59,664 bases of DNA from NCBI RefSeq assembly GCF_002802985.1, contig NZ_NVPT01000007.1:1-59664 (forward strand), read 5' to 3'. The position numbers were made by a program, and so were the translations under genes. The notes under the pieces are model-generated. The model saw nothing but the letters and a program-made list of their open reading frames with translations, was not told the DNA's origin and did not search any database. This document shows, piece by piece, positions 41,601 to 49,625 of this stretch. The stretch's first letter is position 1, and each line of letters begins with the position of its first letter. This DNA comes from Geodermatophilus chilensis (lineage in GTDB: Bacteria; Actinomycetota; Actinomycetes; Mycobacteriales; Geodermatophilaceae).

Positions 41601-41881
41601 ACGACGTCGACGCCGGCGCGCATCGCCTCGAGCGTGGCGGCCTCGCGGCGGTCTGCCAGCCGCGCCACGGTGCGCCCCTGCTCCTCCAGCGATTCCAGGT
41701 AGCGCAGCTCGTGCGCGATGCCGAGGTCGGCGACGAGCACGGTCTGGTCGCCGGCGCCCTCGGCCGGCGGGTCGAGCCGGCGCTCGGCGACCTGCAGGTT
41801 GAGCGCAGTGAGGTGGTGGCACTCCTGGTGCCGGGTCAGGTCACTGGGGCTGAGGACCAGCCGCCCGTCGACGCGGTACAC
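38636..41881 (-). CDS. TM0106-type RecB-like nuclease fused to SF1 helicase
   Basis: 1081 residues. The N-terminal third resembles RecB/Cas4-like nucleases (LVLSPSDLTRHQECHH; YEVADAKLARRIKVPALLQM), with cysteines at about 20 and in CDQCTWASRC that could hold an iron-sulfur cluster. A helix-hairpin-helix stretch (LNGVGIATLEQLADA) and an RNase-H-like exonuclease segment (YLDFEGDPLAG) follow. The C-terminal half is an SF1 helicase: QGPPGSGKT, VLVIDEAGQFSL, GDPQQLAQ, VGTVDKFQGQEAPVV and LNVAVSRAK. It probably unwinds and cuts DNA in repair or defence. The GTG start at 41881 has no strong ribosome binding site. It stands alone. Confidence 0.85.
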   Translation of the reverse strand: MYRVDGRLVLSPSDLTRHQECHHLTALNLQVAERRLDPPAEGAGDQTVLVADLGIAHELRYLESLEEQGRTVARLADRREAATLEAMRAGVDVVHQATLFDGTWGGQADFLLKTATPSDLGDWSYEVADAKLARRIKVPALLQMATYADRLATLQGRAPERICVVTGDGETRPWRLVDVAAYARRARARLEGFIETPTPTAPIPVSHCDQCTWASRCSTELRESDDLSLVAGMRRDQRAALNGVGIATLEQLADAPDDVLKATGISRGTRERLRDQAREQLRGRAAGLPTRTLLPPQTAQGLLRLPEPSPGDLYLDFEGDPLAGDGEGLEYLAGLGNREGSFTALWAHDAAEERHMVEDLVDRIVDAWREDPGMHVYHYAAYEVSALKRLTGRYGVREAELDQLLRAERFVDLYPVVRQSMRISKESYSIKKVEAFYGRAHTGDVADAMSSVVEYEKWLIDRDPARLQSIEDYNKDDVDSTRELHDWLETQRAELEALHGPQPRPAVAEIAVPAPRSDAEVAELALVEQLQDRGHGLLGDLVQWHRREARPGWWEFFSRGDLDDDQLVEDRTALGGLSAAVEIGTEKRSKLYEFTFPPQDAKLSVGKPAFDVDSRARVGEVRALDAVAGRVVVKSTKAPAGPRGLGPEGPLDDKQMRAAIAATADAVLAGQSCLGQRLLDRVVPADTRRLPGEQAGDAVVRLGLALDGEVLAVQGPPGSGKTRAASRLIRALLDAGKKVGVTAQSHAVIGNVLSAVGRPALQKCEESQACGAPGVEWSRDAGDVASRLLDGSASLVGGTSWFWCREDLAEAVDVLVIDEAGQFSLANAVAVARSARSLVLLGDPQQLAQPTQAVHPGESGLSALEHLLDGHPTVPEDRGVFLDRTYRMHPALTAFVSDLAYEGRLESAAGRDRIAVDGWASGLAVRFVEHVQPSMAASPDEASAVAELWHSLQGVGWADAAGERFTVGPDDVLVVAPYNNQVALIRRALPDGARVGTVDKFQGQEAPVVVYSMTSTSAEDAPRGVSFLYDLHRLNVAVSRAKALAVVVMSEELLDAAVRTPEQLRQVNALCRLVEMATVVG

Positions 41882-42062
41882 GGCGTCAGCCCGCGGTCGG
41901 GTGGATGGCGGGCGTGGAGAGGTGGAGCAACGTTCCCCCGTGGTGCGTGGTGCAGAGCCGGAGCGACCCTGCCACCTGCGCCGGCCTCAGCGAAGCTCCC
42001 GCGCCGACCGCACACTCGCCGACCTCTGACACGGGGCGCCCGCACGTCAGCCGGAGAGGGGA

Positions 42063-42548
42063 TCAGCTCGCCTCGGCCCACTCGGACTCGACGAACTCCT
42101 GCGCGCGCCGGATGCCCTCGAAGTCCGCGCGGGCCGCCCGCGACCGGGCTCGCACCTGCCGTCGTTGGCGCCATTCGAGCGAGGGGAGCTCGACCTCACG
42201 GGAGTCCGGCTTGGGTCCGAGCCCCGCGCGCAGGAGAGCCACCTGCACCGGGACGACCCAGAAGTGCCGTTCGGCCAGCCAGCGCTCGTCGGCCTCGGTC
42301 AGGTGCGTCATCAGTGCCCAGCGGGCGAGTTCCAGTTGGCCGTCCGCCGCACGCAGGCGGGCGTCCGCGGCACGCCGTCGTACCGTGCTACGCCGCCACC
42401 AGAGCACTGCGCCCACCGCTGTCAGAACGATCCCGGAGACGAGCAGAGCGACGAAGAGCTCGAAGAAGACGTACGGCGAGACGATGAGCCAGCAGACCAG
42501 TGGGATGCAAAGGCCCGCGTACATCCAGAAGTCATCGTCCGACGTCAC
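42063..42548 (-). CDS. two-helix membrane protein of unknown function
   Basis: 161 residues from a GTG with a GGAGG site about nine bases upstream. Two adjacent hydrophobic segments (YAGLCIPLVCWLIVSPYVFF and LFVALLVSGIVLTAVGAVLWW) form a membrane hairpin. The remaining 95 residues are a charged, Arg/Ala/Glu-rich cytoplasmic helix region (RRRAADARLRAADGQLELAR). No family is recognised. It is followed by the nuclease-helicase gene after 181 bases and is probably separate from it. Confidence 0.55.
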   Translation of the reverse strand: MTSDDDFWMYAGLCIPLVCWLIVSPYVFFELFVALLVSGIVLTAVGAVLWWRRSTVRRRAADARLRAADGQLELARWALMTHLTEADERWLAERHFWVVPVQVALLRAGLGPKPDSREVELPSLEWRQRRQVRARSRAARADFEGIRRAQEFVESEWAEAS

Positions 42549-42782
42549 CGTCTTCGACCTCCATCTCGGGTCCGTCCACCGATGTCGCCGGCCTGGTTCG
42601 CCCCATTGCCGCATTTGAGGCTCCCGGCACCGCCGAATCCTCACACCCGCGCCCGGCGCTGGCCAGGGGGCACAGAGTCGTGACCGCGCTGCACAGGGAT
42701 CGCCATGCGTCTGCTCGGAGTCGGCCACCGGGGTACCGAGGACGTCGTCCTACCGACCCCCACGGACGGAGGACCCGCATGG

Positions 42783-42867
42783 ATGCGTGCGATGCGGTAC
42801 CGGCCATCGGCGGCCAGCCCGAGGTGGTGCAGATCCCGCCCCCGGAACCGGGCCCAGGCAGAACCGG
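42783..42867 (+). pseudogene. decayed copy of an alcohol dehydrogenase 5' end
   Basis: Aligned with 43878-43962, this stretch keeps most bases of the start of the zinc alcohol dehydrogenase gene (CCATCGGCGGC, GAGGTGGTG, CCCCGGAACCGGG) but has lost one base after TACCGG and carries several substitutions, so the frame is broken. The similarity also extends upstream (42726-42782 against about 43819-43877), showing that promoter and start were duplicated together. Nothing downstream of about 42870 resembles the enzyme. Confidence 0.65.
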
Positions 42868-42872
42868 CCTGT

Positions 42873-43742
42873 TCACTGGCCTGGGCACGGACGAAGGTCG
42901 AGGGTCCCCTGCCCCACCGCTACGGGTGTGATCAGCACCTGCAGGCGTGCGGTCTCGTCGGCCGGGAACCCGTCGGCCTGCCAGGCGGGGAGCTGGTCGA
43001 TGATCTGACGCGCGTATCCCTGCACCACCGGGGGTGGCGTCTCCTGCCGGATCTCGAGGCACGACGGGGCTCCGGCCGGCGCTGAGGGCGCCGGTGCCCG
43101 GCCGGTCATCGTGCGGAACAAGGCCAGCCGGCTGGCGGTGGCGTACCGGGGGTCGAGCGCCTCACCACTGATCACGACCGACAGCACCTGCAGGGCCGAT
43201 CGCTGGCGCACGCCCTCGTCCCCCGACACGAGACCCTGCAGCCCGTCCCGCAGCAGCGGGCCGGCCGGCCCGGCAGCGTCCGGTCGCGCCGTCAGGTCCG
43301 CGATGAGGCCGGCCACCGTCTGCGGCGGGGCCGGCGCCGACTCTTCGACGGGGGATGGAACTGACCGCGACGCCTGCGTCGAGGTCGCACTGCTGGTCGT
43401 CGCCGCAGTGGTCGGAGCCGCGCTCGTCGGGCGCTCGCCGTCGGCTGTTGCCAGGGCCACCAGGCTGCTCACTCCCAGGGCCGCGGCGGTGGTTGCTATG
43501 GCCATCTCCCATCGGCGTCGCCGGCGCCGTGAGGCAGTGGCCGCGCGATCGGGTTGCCGCACCCACGCGAGGATAGGGGACGGAGGGTGCGTCCAGGCGT
43601 CCTCAGCAGCGGTCCGGTCGCGAACCCTCTGCCCGGCTGTTCGCCTGCCCGGCTGTTCGCCGCATCCTGCACCGTCACCGGTCACAACCGGCTCGCCACG
43701 TGACACAGGCTCCAGCACTGCAACGGCACTCGTGTGGGGCAT
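42873..43742 (-). CDS. membrane-anchored hypothetical protein
   Basis: 289 residues from the first in-frame start; the true start may be later (for example M80). After a polar N-terminal part and an Arg-rich patch (ASRRRRRRWEM) comes one hydrophobic helix (AIATTAAALGVSSLVALA), a Ser/Thr/Ala linker and an outer region of about 150 residues with VAGLIADLTARPDAAGPAG and YARQIIDQLPAWQADGFPAD. No family is recognised. Its 3' end overlaps the edge of the alcohol dehydrogenase remnant. Codon bias is good from about residue 50 onward. Confidence 0.55.
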   Translation of the reverse strand: MPHTSAVAVLEPVSRGEPVVTGDGAGCGEQPGRRTAGQRVRDRTAAEDAWTHPPSPILAWVRQPDRAATASRRRRRRWEMAIATTAAALGVSSLVALATADGERPTSAAPTTAATTSSATSTQASRSVPSPVEESAPAPPQTVAGLIADLTARPDAAGPAGPLLRDGLQGLVSGDEGVRQRSALQVLSVVISGEALDPRYATASRLALFRTMTGRAPAPSAPAGAPSCLEIRQETPPPVVQGYARQIIDQLPAWQADGFPADETARLQVLITPVAVGQGTLDLRPCPGQ

Positions 43743-43877
43743 GGCCGAGCTCGGCGGACGGCCGATAGCAGCGTGTGCGGATGCGCCGGGATGGCCGGAT
43801 GTCCGAGGTGCGCGCCCGAGCGGCTACCGGGGTAGGGGCACGTCGACCTGCCGACGCCCGTGACGAGAGGGAAGCCC

Positions 43878-44180
43878 ATGCGCGCAGTGCAGTACCGGAC
43901 CATCGGCGGCGGGCCGGAGGTGGTGGAGGTCCCGACCCCGGAACCGGGACCGGGGCAGATCCGGCTGCGGGTGACCGCCGCCGGGCTGTGCCACTCGGAC
44001 TGGTTGGTCATGGACCTGCTCGCCGACGAGTGCGCCTACGGGCTGCCGCTGACGCTCGGGCACGAGGGCGCCGGGGTCGTCGACGCGCTCGGGGACGGCG
44101 TCACCGGCGCGCCCGAGGTCTACCGCCGGCTGCACGAGGGGGCGGTCCGCGGCCGCGCCGTCGTCGTCCCCGGGGACTGA
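43878..44180 (+). pseudogene. zinc alcohol dehydrogenase with a large internal deletion
   Basis: The frame encodes 100 residues against about 340 for the family. The first 80 are a normal GroES-like start (IGGGPEVVEVPTPEPGPGQI, LCHSDW with the first zinc ligand, GHEGAGVV with the second). Residues 81-100 (APEVYRRLHEGAVRGRAVVV) are the normal C-terminus. The NAD-binding domain and the third zinc ligand are missing. The deletion is in frame and leaves good GAGAGGG and start signals, so a short protein may still be made, but it cannot be a working dehydrogenase. Confidence 0.75.
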
Positions 44181-44233
44181 CCGGCCGACCGGATCCGCGG
44201 CACCCTGCCCACCGTGGGACGGCGGGAGTGCGG

Positions 44234-44563
44234 TCACAGTCCGAGATGGACCCGCAACTGTCCTTCGATCCGGGTCATCTCGCTCGGCGCCAGCAGCCCG
44301 CGGCGCCGCCGGCATCGGCCACGAGCCACCGCCTGGACGCCGGTGATGTCGACGTACGACTCGTCGTATCGGGTGAGACCGGCGTCGGCGCCCAGCGGGA
44401 TGTGCGTGAGCGATGGCCCACTGGTCCCCGTGACCGGTAGGACGACGACGTGGCCGAGCCTGCTGTTCAGGGCGTTGACGCTGAGAACGACGGCCGGGTG
44501 CGCGCCGAAACCGGGGAATGCGACGTCCCACACCTCACCGCGCAGCGGTTCCGGCAGGACCAC
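44234..44563 (-). CDS. MazF/PemK-family toxin
   Basis: 109 residues. LRGEVWDVAFPGFGAHPAVV and VNALNSRLGHVVVLPVTGTS match the MazF/PemK fold (RG-EVW start, PAVV strand, V-P-T loop). These toxins are usually ribosome-independent mRNA endonucleases. A basic stretch (GRCRRRRGLL) near residue 85 is unusual. The C-terminal helix has the family's SEMTRIEGQLRVHLGL. It lies three bases after the antitoxin stop codon and is therefore co-translated with it. Confidence 0.85.
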   Translation of the reverse strand: MVLPEPLRGEVWDVAFPGFGAHPAVVLSVNALNSRLGHVVVLPVTGTSGPSLTHIPLGADAGLTRYDESYVDITGVQAVARGRCRRRRGLLAPSEMTRIEGQLRVHLGL

Positions 44564-44566
44564 GGG

Positions 44567-44824
44567 TCAGGACGCGTCCGCGTCGTCCGGCTCTTCCGCC
44601 ACCACGCCGATGGGCAGGGGCGGTTCCTCGTCGCCGTAGAACTCGGCCACGCTGCGCGCCATGCGCTCCTCAGCGGCCCGCTGGTGCAGCAACTGCAACG
44701 CCGCCTTGACGATCTCCGTGCGACCGGAGAGCCCGAGGACCTCGGAATCCGCCTGCAGTTGGGCTGCCAGGTCCCGACTGATGCGCGCCTGCCAGACCTC
44801 GGTGCCACCCGGGATCACTGCCAT
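44567..44824 (-). CDS. antitoxin partner of the MazF-like toxin
   Basis: 85 residues from the ATG at 44824. VWQARISRDLAAQLQADSEV then LGLSGRTEIVKAALQLLHQRAA fits a ribbon-helix-helix DNA-binding unit; the acidic C-terminus (GDEEPPLPIGVVAEEPDDAD) is suited to binding a basic toxin. It sits three bases before the toxin gene. An inverted repeat directly adjacent to the start codon suggests self-repression. Confidence 0.75.
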   Translation of the reverse strand: MAVIPGGTEVWQARISRDLAAQLQADSEVLGLSGRTEIVKAALQLLHQRAAEERMARSVAEFYGDEEPPLPIGVVAEEPDDADAS

Positions 44825-44825
44825 G

Positions 44826-44846
44826 TGTACGACTATCCGTCGTACA
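44826..44846 (-). promoter_or_regulatory. putative operator of the MazF-like operon
   Basis: TGTACGAC (44826-44833) and GTCGTACA (44839-44846) are perfect eight-base arms around five bases, one base from the antitoxin ATG. A protein bound here would block transcription or the ribosome; the antitoxin is the obvious candidate. Confidence 0.6.
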
Positions 44847-45010
44847 GATAGGTCGGTCAAGCCACCTACCTCAGCGCTCGGGGCAGGCCGCTCGGGGTGG
44901 GTGGCGGGCGGCGCGAGCGGGCGGCCGCGACGTCGATGTGGCCGGCGCCTCCGTGGTGCCGACGTCTCGGCGGACTGCGTGCATCCGGCGGCGGGAGGGA
45001 GCGGCTCCGA

Positions 45011-45724
45011 CTACCCCGGCATGCCGATCATGTAGTGGAAGTTGCCGACACCCACCGAACGCTCGAGTTGCCGGACGACCCGAGCGGCGTCGTCGTGCGG
45101 GCCGGCGACGAAGAAGGGCTTGCCGTCCCGACCGAAGCCGATCGCGCCGGGCCCCTCCCACGGGCCCAGATGCCCCCGCGTGTCGGCGAAGTCAGCCTCC
45201 GCTGCGGGCTCGAAGCCCAGGCTGTGGGCGTACTCCACGGCGCCGAGCACCAGGTGTTGCGCCAGTTCCAGCGGCGCCGCCACCGGTCGCTGCCCAAACA
45301 CGGTGAAGAAGTCGTGCACGATCCTCGGCAACTCGGACCGGTACACGACGTCCGGGCCCAGGTCGTTCTTGACCCCGAGGCAGTAGACGTCGACCAGCCA
45401 GGCACACACGCTCACCCGGTCCCGCCCTGCCTCGCGGGCCAGGAGAACGCCGACCAGCCCGGTCGACCCTGCGTCGTCGGCCGGCTCCACCGGCCACTCG
45501 GGGTGGCCGGTGACGGTCAGCCCGGCACTCCAGCCGGGGCTCACCCAGCACTCCACGACCGGCCGCTGGGTGGGATCGACGGACTCCGCCGCGGCGATCT
45601 TCCGCACCAGGTGCGTGACCCGCGACGGCGGCAGCCCGACCGCACGGGCGATCTGCTTCGGCGTCAGCCCGCGCTGCCGCAGCTCACGGATCCGCTCGAG
45701 CTCGTCTCCGGCTCCCCCACCCAT
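45011..45724 (-). CDS. helix-turn-helix protein of unknown function
   Basis: 237 residues. The N-terminus (ELRQRGLTPKQIARAVGLPP then SRVTHLVRKIA) is a helix-turn-helix that would bind DNA. The remaining 180 residues contain VSVCAWLVDVYCLGVKNDLG, VHDFFTVFGQRPVAAPLELA and DTRGHLGPWEGPGAIGFGRD, seen in actinobacterial proteins of unknown role. No ligand site is recognised. The ATG at 45724 lacks a clear ribosome binding site. It follows the 436-residue gene on the same strand after 79 bases. Confidence 0.65.
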   Translation of the reverse strand: MGGGAGDELERIRELRQRGLTPKQIARAVGLPPSRVTHLVRKIAAAESVDPTQRPVVECWVSPGWSAGLTVTGHPEWPVEPADDAGSTGLVGVLLAREAGRDRVSVCAWLVDVYCLGVKNDLGPDVVYRSELPRIVHDFFTVFGQRPVAAPLELAQHLVLGAVEYAHSLGFEPAAEADFADTRGHLGPWEGPGAIGFGRDGKPFFVAGPHDDAARVVRQLERSVGVGNFHYMIGMPG

Positions 45725-45803
45725 GGTCCGAGTCAAGCAGCCCCGGTCCCGGACCGTCACCGGGTCGCTCTGCCGACCCGACCACCCGGGACGGTGGGCG
45801 CGG

Positions 45804-47114
45804 TCAGCCGAGCGGGTAGCCGAGTGCGCGCAGCGCGGCCCGGGCCTTCGGCTCGGCGGTCGGGTCCACCAGCAGGTGGCGCTCGCCGACCCTGGTGACC
45901 AGCCGGCGCAGCGACCGGTCCCGCTCCAGCAGCGTGGCCACGCTGGCATCGGCGCACTCCAGAACGCGGCGCACGCCGAGGTCGCGGACCTGCTCCGCGC
46001 GGGCCTCGACGTCGGCGAAGAGCGTGCGGGCGGCCGCCGGTACCGGGTGCACCGACCGCGCGGCGAGGAAGGCCGCAAACTCGCCGGGCGTGCGGCCGGC
46101 GTCGACGGCGGCCAGCAGGCTGGCCGCCGAGAAGGTCCACACCCGATCGGAGCTGCGGACGGCGAAGGTGTCCAGGACCATCCGGTCGGCGGGGGCGAGG
46201 TCGGCGACGGCGACCACGTCGTGGTTCGACAGCACCTGCAGCACCCGGTCGGGCACCGCCGGTGGTGGCGGCTCGTAGCCGGTTGTCCTCCCGGCGGCGT
46301 AGGCGCCGAGCGCGGTCAGTCGCACCGCTCGCAGGCCGTCGTAGCGGCTCAGGGCGTCGAGGTCGTCGGCGCCCCACTGGTGCCGGAAGTCGTCGCGGGC
46401 GCCGGCCGGCGGCACGTACTCGACGTCGAGCAACCCGAGCGTCGCGGCGTACTCGAACAGCACGGCGAGCGTGTAGCGGCCTTCCAGGACCGGCCAGCTG
46501 TGATAGCCGTCATATCCGAGGCTGCCGTACTGCGGATCGACAAGGTAGAGCTTCCACAGTCCGCGCTCCGACCGGGCCACGGTCGGATGCAGACCCGCCC
46601 GGGGCATCTGCCGGAAGAGGTCGTCCACCCCGATCCACTCCCCTGGTGGGCAGAGCTCGAGTGCCGACGCCACGGCCTGCCGGCGGGGCCCGGCCGCGCT
46701 CAGCGCCGCAGCTGCCTTCTGCCCCTTGACCTGTTCGATCCGGCTGAACTCGTCGATCGGCGCCTTGCGCGGCCAGCGGTGCCAGAGCTCGCGGATCACC
46801 TCGTGCGCCGGCCGGCGGAGCGCCGCCCGGCCTCTCGTGGTCAGCGCGAGCCGGGACCCCTCCAGCTGCGCGAGCCCGCCGGCCTGCAGGAGCAGCGGCC
46901 AGGCGAAGGCGGCGATCGCCTCGTCCGGGTAGAAGTCACCGGCCACGAGGATCTCGCCAACGGCCTGCACCGTGGCGGCCGACGGACGGCGGGTCGTCGC
47001 ACTGCACCGGAGCTGTCCGGTGGCGCAGAGGTGCAGGACGGCGGCGACGTTGCTCAGCGCCTCCGGCTCGGTGCACCGGATGGTGGGCGGCATGTCATCC
47101 GCGGAACCCATCAC
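45804..47114 (-). CDS. protein with XPB/Ssl2 N-terminal-like domain
   Basis: 436 residues, no membrane segment and no helicase motor motifs. The C-terminal half (VLQVLSNHDVVAVADLAPAD, FAVRSSDRVWTFSAASLLAA, RTPGEFAAFLAARS, RTLFADVEARAEQVRDLGVR) follows the pattern of the helicase-associated XPB/Ssl2 N-terminal domain. The N-terminal half has winged-helix-like segments (LRRPAHEVIRELWHRWP). It may be a stand-alone accessory to a helicase; that is inferred. A GTG (47114) directly precedes an ATG (47111), and either may be the start. Confidence 0.55.
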   Translation of the reverse strand: MMGSADDMPPTIRCTEPEALSNVAAVLHLCATGQLRCSATTRRPSAATVQAVGEILVAGDFYPDEAIAAFAWPLLLQAGGLAQLEGSRLALTTRGRAALRRPAHEVIRELWHRWPRKAPIDEFSRIEQVKGQKAAAALSAAGPRRQAVASALELCPPGEWIGVDDLFRQMPRAGLHPTVARSERGLWKLYLVDPQYGSLGYDGYHSWPVLEGRYTLAVLFEYAATLGLLDVEYVPPAGARDDFRHQWGADDLDALSRYDGLRAVRLTALGAYAAGRTTGYEPPPPAVPDRVLQVLSNHDVVAVADLAPADRMVLDTFAVRSSDRVWTFSAASLLAAVDAGRTPGEFAAFLAARSVHPVPAAARTLFADVEARAEQVRDLGVRRVLECADASVATLLERDRSLRRLVTRVGERHLLVDPTAEPKARAALRALGYPLG

Positions 47115-47280
47115 CGCACGGTAGCGAGGGACCGCGGGCCGGGACCACGCCGTCCCACCGACCTACGCGACGTCCCCGTCGAGCAGGCGGTCGGCCACGT
47201 CGGCGGCGCCCACGTCCCCGATGACCATGTGCGTGGTCGCCGTCCCACCATCAGCCGAGTGCGCGGCACACTCGTCGGGC

Positions 47281-47757
47281 GTGGGACGACGCAAGCCCGG
47301 GAAGTACCCGTACGACTACACCCCTGGTGACGACCGGCGGTTCGCCGAGAGCGGGGTCGGCGGCACGCTGCGGGTGCTGCACGGCCCCGGGCAGGGCATG
47401 GGGATCACCGAGGGCGTCGCCTGTCGCGTCCAGGTCCTCGGCGCGGACGGCGCCCTGCTGGACGAGGCGGCGGCGGGCAAGCTCGGCAAGGAGCACCGTC
47501 TGCGCGGGACCGTGCCCGGGGACCGGATCGACGTCACCGTGTCGGCGCACCACGAAGCCGATGAGGACGGAGAGCTCACCGTCACGCGGGCGGTCGTGCT
47601 CACCGGGGACCTCGAGGACGTGGTCCGCTTCGGGGTCGGTCCGGGCTGGGGCGAGGTCGCTGCTGTGGACGCGGGCGAGCTGCCCTGGCAGGCGACCGCT
47701 CCGACACGGGTCCGCTGGGGGGCGGGGGTGCGGCTCCGTGGGGCCCGGCCGGGATGA
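47281..47757 (+). CDS. hypothetical protein beginning MGRRKPGKYPYD
   Basis: 158 residues. A basic start (GRRKPGKYPYDY) precedes a mainly beta chain (TLRVLHGPGQGMGITEGVAC, GDRIDVTVSAHHEADEDGEL, DVVRFGVGPGWGEVA). No membrane segment or family is recognised. The GTG at 47281 was preferred over an earlier start because its neighbourhood is duplicated at 51.75 kb, where the same first codons begin at a GTG. No ribosome binding site is visible, so it may be leaderless. Confidence 0.55.
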   Translation: MGRRKPGKYPYDYTPGDDRRFAESGVGGTLRVLHGPGQGMGITEGVACRVQVLGADGALLDEAAAGKLGKEHRLRGTVPGDRIDVTVSAHHEADEDGELTVTRAVVLTGDLEDVVRFGVGPGWGEVAAVDAGELPWQATAPTRVRWGAGVRLRGARPG

Positions 47758-47770
47758 ACGCAGGACAGTC

Positions 47771-47800
47771 CTGACGATGGCGGCAGGCGACAACTAGCGT
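47771..47800 (+). promoter_or_regulatory. leaderless promoter of the 588-residue gene
   Basis: CTGACG (47771-47776) and TAGCGT (47795-47800) are separated by 18 bases and fit -35 and -10 elements. The GTG start at 47808 is seven bases after the -10, and no ribosome binding site exists. Confidence 0.5.
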
Positions 47801-47807
47801 CGCCCCC

Positions 47808-49574
47808 GTGTCGAAGCGCCACCACCGCAGGAAGCCTCCGAAGGGACCGCGGCGCCGGCCCGCCGCCCGGCGTGCCACCGGTCGCCAGGAACGACGCAGC
47901 CCGGACCTGATCGACGAGGTCGCCGGGGCACTCGCCACCGGGCAGCCCCTCGACCTGCTTGCGCTGACGAGCGCCTTCCTGACCGCCACCGATCCGCGGG
48001 AACGCCGGCTCTTCGGCCTCCCGGACGAACCCTCGCTGCCCCCGCGCGAGGAGATCGTCGAGACGTTCTTCGAGATCCCGGTGCCGGAGACCTCGGCACT
48101 GCTGACCGCGATCGCCGGGCTGAGCGGGGACGACGTGCTGCGCGCCCGGGTCCGGCGGGAGGTCGCCGCCCGGGCGCACGTGCTCCCCCGCTGGCTCGCC
48201 GAGCTGGGCCGGGCGCGACCGCACGACCGCGTCGTCGAGATGGCGCACGTGCTGAGGGACGGCGAGAACCTCGTGCTGGGCGTGACGCTGCCCGGCGGCC
48301 CCGAGCTGTCGGTCGCGGTCTACGTCGACCACAACCTCGGCACGGTGGCCAAGGACGGCTTCGTGGTCCCCGGTGCGCTGCCGGACCTGGTCGAGCTGCT
48401 GCAAAGCGAGGCCGACGACCCCGACGTCACGCTTACCGAGCTCGATCCGGCCGACGTCCGGGCCCGGATCACCGAGGCGGTCGAGCACGGCGCGATGGTG
48501 TTCCCGCCGCTGGAGAGCGAGACGTGGCCCGCCTGCCGGCCGCTGGTGGAGTGGGCCGTCGGCCTGCTGCCGGCCGGCGGCCGCGGGTACGTGCGGCCGC
48601 AGTGGAGCGACACGGACCGGCAGGCCCTCGCCGAGCGATTCCTCGCCTCCCCGCATGCCGACGGGCTGGACGACCCCGACTCCCGGGACCTGCTGGACAC
48701 GCTGCTGTGGTTCGGCACCGACTACGGGCCCGGTGATCCGCTGCGCTGGAGCCCGGTGGCCGTGGAAATCCTGCTGGCCGACTGGATCCCCCGGAAGATC
48801 GTCGCCGACGTCGCGTACCTGGCGAAGGCGCCGGCGGTCCTGCGCGGGTTGATCCGGTTCAGCCACGCGGAGCGCGGCATCCGCCCGGGGCTGACCGAGG
48901 AGACGCTGGCCGCCGTCGACGAGCTGGAGCCCGAGTATCAAGAGACGATTCGCACGCCGCGGCCCCAGGGGCCGGAGGCACTACTGGCCGCGGTCGGCGC
49001 CCTCGACCCGGAGGGCCCATGGCCGTTGCCGGGGGACCCCAGGGCGGAGTTCGCCGCCCTCATGCGGGAGGAGTTGGGCCGGGCCGTCGGAGGCGGGGCT
49101 GCGCTGGACCGGCTCGACGACACGCCGCTGCCGGACGAACGGTTCCGCTGGGACGGCGTGCCGGACCAGGCGCGGGAGCGGGTGGCGGAGGTCTTGGAGC
49201 TCGTCGACCGCTTCAGCGATGAGCTCCTCGGTGTCGAGTTGCGGACGGCGGCCCGCCGACTGCTGGCCGCGGTCGCGGCGGCCGATCCCGCGCTGGTGCG
49301 CCGCGGCAAGGCCGAGAGCGTGGCCTCGGCCATCTGCTGGATCGTGGTGAAGGCCAACGACGCCTTCTCGGACACCGGACTCGCCGTCAAGGACCTGGCG
49401 AGGTGGTTCGGCGTCGGGCCCACCACTCCCGCGCAGCGCGCCAAGCCGATCCTGTTGGCGCTCGGCGTCGATCCGTCCGGCTTCGCCTACGGGTTCTCAC
49501 CCCTCGGCTCCCCCGACTACCTCACGGCCGCCACCCGGGCCGAGGTCATCGCGGCGCGGGACCGCCTGGGCTGA
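47808..49574 (+). CDS. large cytoplasmic protein, DUF6398-like C-terminus
   Basis: 588 residues. A very basic head (KRHHRRKPPKGPRRRPAARR) is followed by a helical globular region with LVLGVTLPGGPELSVAVYVD and WPACRPLVEWAVGLLPAGGR. The C-terminal 130 residues (VAEVLELVDRFSDELLGVEL, ESVASAICWIVVKANDAFS, LAVKDLARWFGVGPTTPAQR) resemble the DUF6398 domain found in proteins of unknown function, as I recall it. The last part has a helix-turn-helix look. No enzymatic motif is seen. It is transcribed from what looks like a leaderless promoter. Confidence 0.6.
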   Translation: MSKRHHRRKPPKGPRRRPAARRATGRQERRSPDLIDEVAGALATGQPLDLLALTSAFLTATDPRERRLFGLPDEPSLPPREEIVETFFEIPVPETSALLTAIAGLSGDDVLRARVRREVAARAHVLPRWLAELGRARPHDRVVEMAHVLRDGENLVLGVTLPGGPELSVAVYVDHNLGTVAKDGFVVPGALPDLVELLQSEADDPDVTLTELDPADVRARITEAVEHGAMVFPPLESETWPACRPLVEWAVGLLPAGGRGYVRPQWSDTDRQALAERFLASPHADGLDDPDSRDLLDTLLWFGTDYGPGDPLRWSPVAVEILLADWIPRKIVADVAYLAKAPAVLRGLIRFSHAERGIRPGLTEETLAAVDELEPEYQETIRTPRPQGPEALLAAVGALDPEGPWPLPGDPRAEFAALMREELGRAVGGGAALDRLDDTPLPDERFRWDGVPDQARERVAEVLELVDRFSDELLGVELRTAARRLLAAVAAADPALVRRGKAESVASAICWIVVKANDAFSDTGLAVKDLARWFGVGPTTPAQRAKPILLALGVDPSGFAYGFSPLGSPDYLTAATRAEVIAARDRLG

Positions 49575-49625
49575 GCCGCCCCCACGGTCGGCCGGGGCCT
49601 CGGGACCTCGGCCGGCGGGCCGACC

